This document shows positions 60,703-64,000 of a DNA stretch of 64,000 bases, piece after piece (position 1 is the stretch's first letter; the number at the start of each line of letters is the position of its first letter). Origin of the DNA: Taeniopygia guttata. Its lineage: Eukaryota > Chordata > Aves > Passeriformes > Estrildidae. The position numbers and the translations under genes were made by a program. The stretch covers positions 108,000,001 through 108,064,000 of the forward strand of contig NC_133026.1 in the NCBI RefSeq assembly GCF_048771995.1. Direction: 5' to 3'. The notes under the pieces are model-generated. The model did no database searches and was not told where the DNA came from. It saw only the letters and a list, made by a program, of their open reading frames with translations.

Positions 60703-63700
60703 TTATATTTCCTGCCCACCACCTAGTCTCTTGAAAGCAGCTTATGACTTAGATATGGAAAAAAAATCATACCCAAAAACCCACCATCCCTGCCTTGGGC
60801 ATGCAGTGAGCATCAGCTATGAAGGCTTAACAGACTTAATGTCCAGGTGGTCTTACTTAAAAGAATACATTTTAAATTGTGGAAGTGTTTAGTATCCAAA
60901 TAATGATAATTAAAAAGAAAATTCTCTTACCGGGATAGTAAATTTTTCTTAAGCATTCTCAAGAATTTACGCAGCCTATTTGGCGTAGTTCAACATCCAC
61001 TTAAATTATCAACAAAGTTAACTTAAAAAGTATTTTTCTACATTAAGCAGTTGACTGCTTGACATAATGAATATACATAAGAAAAAAATCCTCTTGTTTT
61101 TTGGTTACTGTTGTTTGACATTTATATCCACCACTGCTTTTCAAGCAGTAAGTCTTGGCACCTAGGGGGTTTAGGGGAAAAAAAAATAATCAGTGGGATC
61201 CCAAGACTTTGAGAAGGTTATTATAATCTATGACAAAGAAAAATTCACACCACATTCCCCACATACCCCAATTCTTCAAGGTCAAATATTGTTTGCTATA
61301 GATTAATTATAAAGACTTCTCAGAAAGCCTTTTTTTTTTGTCCATAGTATTCTTGTAAAAATAAGAATGCCAGAATAAAATATAAGAATAATTACATTTA
61401 TTTCTTTTTCATTTCAAACTGAGAAGATCATACTTTACTTAAGCATCAATTTATCTACAATTCTACACTGTCAAAATTTTACTCTGGGCATACTCACAGG
61501 GTGAGATGATCCTGGAAGAAGTTTCAGCCTTCTGAAAGCTAAACTTATACGAACACATTGCCCACTCTTCCCCAGTAATGCCTGCAAATGCTTTTTGTAT
61601 CTCTATTTATGCTGTTTTTTGTCTTCCCTTGTTTCATCCTTCTTATAAAATCTCCAGTTATGGTTGGAACATTGTGTATATAGTAGATTTCATTTTTTGA
61701 TGACATGCAAAATAACCATCTCTTTCATTTTTTTTTGGTTCATATTACTTATAATAAATAAATGCCAATAATTTATTTCCAAACCATGTTTTTCACTTTT
61801 TTTTGTAATTGTTATGAACATATTTTTCAATCTGTTTTACTCTACAACTGTATATATGGAAAGTTTCTTTCAGGGGAGAAACATAAAGCAATTTTCCTCT
61901 ACAAGAGTTTCCACATTATGTGATTTTTAAACCTATCCCATAGCAACTGACATCAAGATATATCACAGCCAAATGATATATTGGTACATGGCTAGATGTA
62001 CCAAATCTACATGCCTAGATGTACCAAATCTTCTTTGCATGTTATTCAGAATTTTAAGCAAAATAATGTACTTATATTGGACAATTTCTGACATATGTTC
62101 ACATACCCAAACTGAATTACTACCAATTCAGTAGTTATGAAGTAGCAAGAGCAGTTCATGAAGTAGCTCACGAAAGCACATAAATAGGTAGTTTGCTTGC
62201 ACCTCAGTTTGGAAATCTAGTCACGTACCTTGACAAATACTAATTAAATATCACAATGATTTTAGATTCTGAAGATGCTATAGACCAATTTAACCAGCTT
62301 TAGTTAGTTTAACAATGACTAGAGAAAAAAAACTTAAAAAAAATAAATGTATTCCAGACTATTTACCCCTGTATGTAAGTGGGTGTATCTGACATTTGTG
62401 CACTGAAATACAGATCCAGAAGAACAATTTATAGAACAGCAATTCCAATTTCCCACTACCCAGGAGATATATCACTACTATTCAAACATATTCACCTGAA
62501 AATCTGAAGTTCATTACCTTTACAAATATAAACTAGAAATAAGCCAGTTAATTTTACCAGTTTTGGTCTGCACACTGATCACTCAGCAATGTTTGAAACC
62601 ATGTAGGAGATCAGGGTGGATACACAAAATAAGATATCTAATTGTTGACTGTGCCTGGCTTTTCAAATGCCACAGTCCAGCAGTTTTAGCATTCATAAAA
62701 CAAAGCTAATCTGGGAGGGATGATATTTTCTCCTGATCATCCTGCAATCCTCTTAAAGTCAAATCCTGTCTCAGGTAAAATGTCACTGAAACTAATATCA
62801 TTATAAGGTGATTTGTAATTTCATGGGCAGTCTCTGATTTTAGACTAAATAGGTTTAATAAAACGAAACTGATGCTGAGGTCACAGCAAGAAAATACCTG
62901 TGCTGGTATGGGGTCAGCGGGGGAAATAGAACATGACCCCAAAACTGTGATGCGACAATTGGGCTGTGCAAGAAATCTAAGGTCACAAATCAGCACCTGG
63001 TGCTTCTGGTCAGCACCTTAGGTATATTTGAAATCCCCAATGAATTGAGCTGGAATTAGAATATTTTAGATTTCTCTGGTTTCCCCACCCAGCTCCAAGT
63101 TGCCTGCACCGCTGATCTGTATTTCTACATCCCAGTTTCAATCAGCAGGCAGGGAGGCTAATATTCACCCTGACAGAACTAGCATCTCTAGATATACAAC
63201 CATGATTTTACATGCCCAGCTTTCCAAATCACTACCAGTAAAGGAGATGCTTGAAAGCAGGTACAATGGCCCTGTGTTCCTCCCAGTGGTGACATGTCTT
63301 GAATAGCATGTGGTCTTCACAAACAAATGTCAGTCTTGTAGCTCTGGAGGAGCAGAGATATAGCAATTTGGGGATTACAGCCTTGGGATCAGAAGCTGCT
63401 GTGAAACACCTGCAGGGATGCAAAGCAGTGGAATGTGTTCAGTGTTCAAAAAATGAAGCGTGCTCTTCTTCATTCATCTAGTGTAAAATATTTTTCCTCC
63501 ATATTAGGGGTAATTTTCCATCCCTCCAGTACTCTCTGGAGCAACATAAGACTGATTCTTATTGAAGAATATATATGGAAAGCCAAGATATTATTTTGAC
63601 AAAGGAATATAGAGGAGTATTTTATCTAGTTGAAGGATTTAATTGAAGTATTTTTTTTTTAAGATTACATTGTTCATACAGGAAGACTGCCTGAGATTTA

Positions 63701-64000
63701 GAGACTGTCATCCATGCTGCCTTGTTATACTATACTGGTATTTAAGTCTCTTGTTAAATCCAGTGAATCTGGAAAACGAGAAAAATAAAAGAAAATTACA
63801 ACACAGTCTAAAACTCCTTGCTGATTTCAGAGGCCATTTGAAGTTATGTTGTGCAGCTCATATGTATATTTAAAAGCCCCACAGCTATTTCTTAAAATAA
63901 AATATACAGTAAAATGGGGAGAAAAGAAAGAGACAATACAGCTTTTCAAGGCTTCTATTTTATGGATTCAGATGAGTTTATCCTTTAAGGAAAACACAAA
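60703..64000. other. AT-rich noncoding to window end
   Basis: No gene or transposon recognised. A tandem duplication of CTAGATGTACCAAATCT lies at 61992 and 62015. The part from about 62930 to 63480 is somewhat more GC-balanced, with short open frames on both strands that match nothing I know. Confidence 0.5.

Noticed and set aside
1..64000. tRNA, rRNA, CRISPR, operon or prokaryotic phage features
   Set aside because: I looked for TTCGA/TTCAA-type tRNA arms, regularly spaced repeats and dense coding. None is present, and CR1 copies and avian LTRs point to vertebrate nuclear DNA.

Overview
This window looks like gene-poor, AT-rich nuclear DNA from a bird. The strongest evidence is a scatter of decayed CR1 LINE copies. 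They carry typical CR1 reverse-transcriptase C-terminal remnants (for example HLEYCVQIWGPQ-like and [17 protein letters not shown] peptides) and the usual CR1 3' end (TTCCAACC...ATTCTATGATTCT-like). There are also long terminal repeats of endogenous retroviruses that I recognise from passerine genomes, so a songbird is the most likely source. The family names come from memory of consensus sequences and were not searched. I found no convincing protein-coding exon, tRNA, rRNA, CRISPR array or operon. Every open frame is short and either lies inside a repeat or looks like chance.

Layout. Positions 1-10190 are almost repeat-free, apart from a small CR1 tail near 2.2 kb. At 10.19-11.53 kb two CR1 copies lie head to head, followed by a third CR1 tail at 12.35-12.57 kb and a CTTC microsatellite at 13.35 kb. 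An antisense solo LTR of about 1.4 kb occupies about 15.95-17.34 kb. An antisense CR1 split by a TATC microsatellite lies at 19.23-20.03 kb, with an unidentified GC-richer block beside it. At 22.40-23.64 kb a sense LTR of the same family is followed directly by, or interrupted by, a second and different LTR. Further CR1 fragments lie at 27.6-28.3 (-), 31.5 (+), 36.6 (+), 41.8-42.3 (+), 51.5 (+), 53.5 (-), 55.9 (-) and 60.4-60.7 kb (-). Simple repeats include TG at 33.5 kb, GGAA/GGGA at 35.2 kb and AT at 53.4 kb. The rest is unique-looking intergenic or intronic DNA.

No genes can be shown to work together here. The most unusual local structure is a near-perfect inverted repeat at 53436-53493 (28 and 29 nt arms, 1 nt centre) directly beside an AT microsatellite. 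The nested or adjacent LTR pair, the head-to-head CR1 pair and the relatively well-preserved reverse-transcriptase segment at 60.5-60.7 kb are the next most informative features. I did not find a new biological system.
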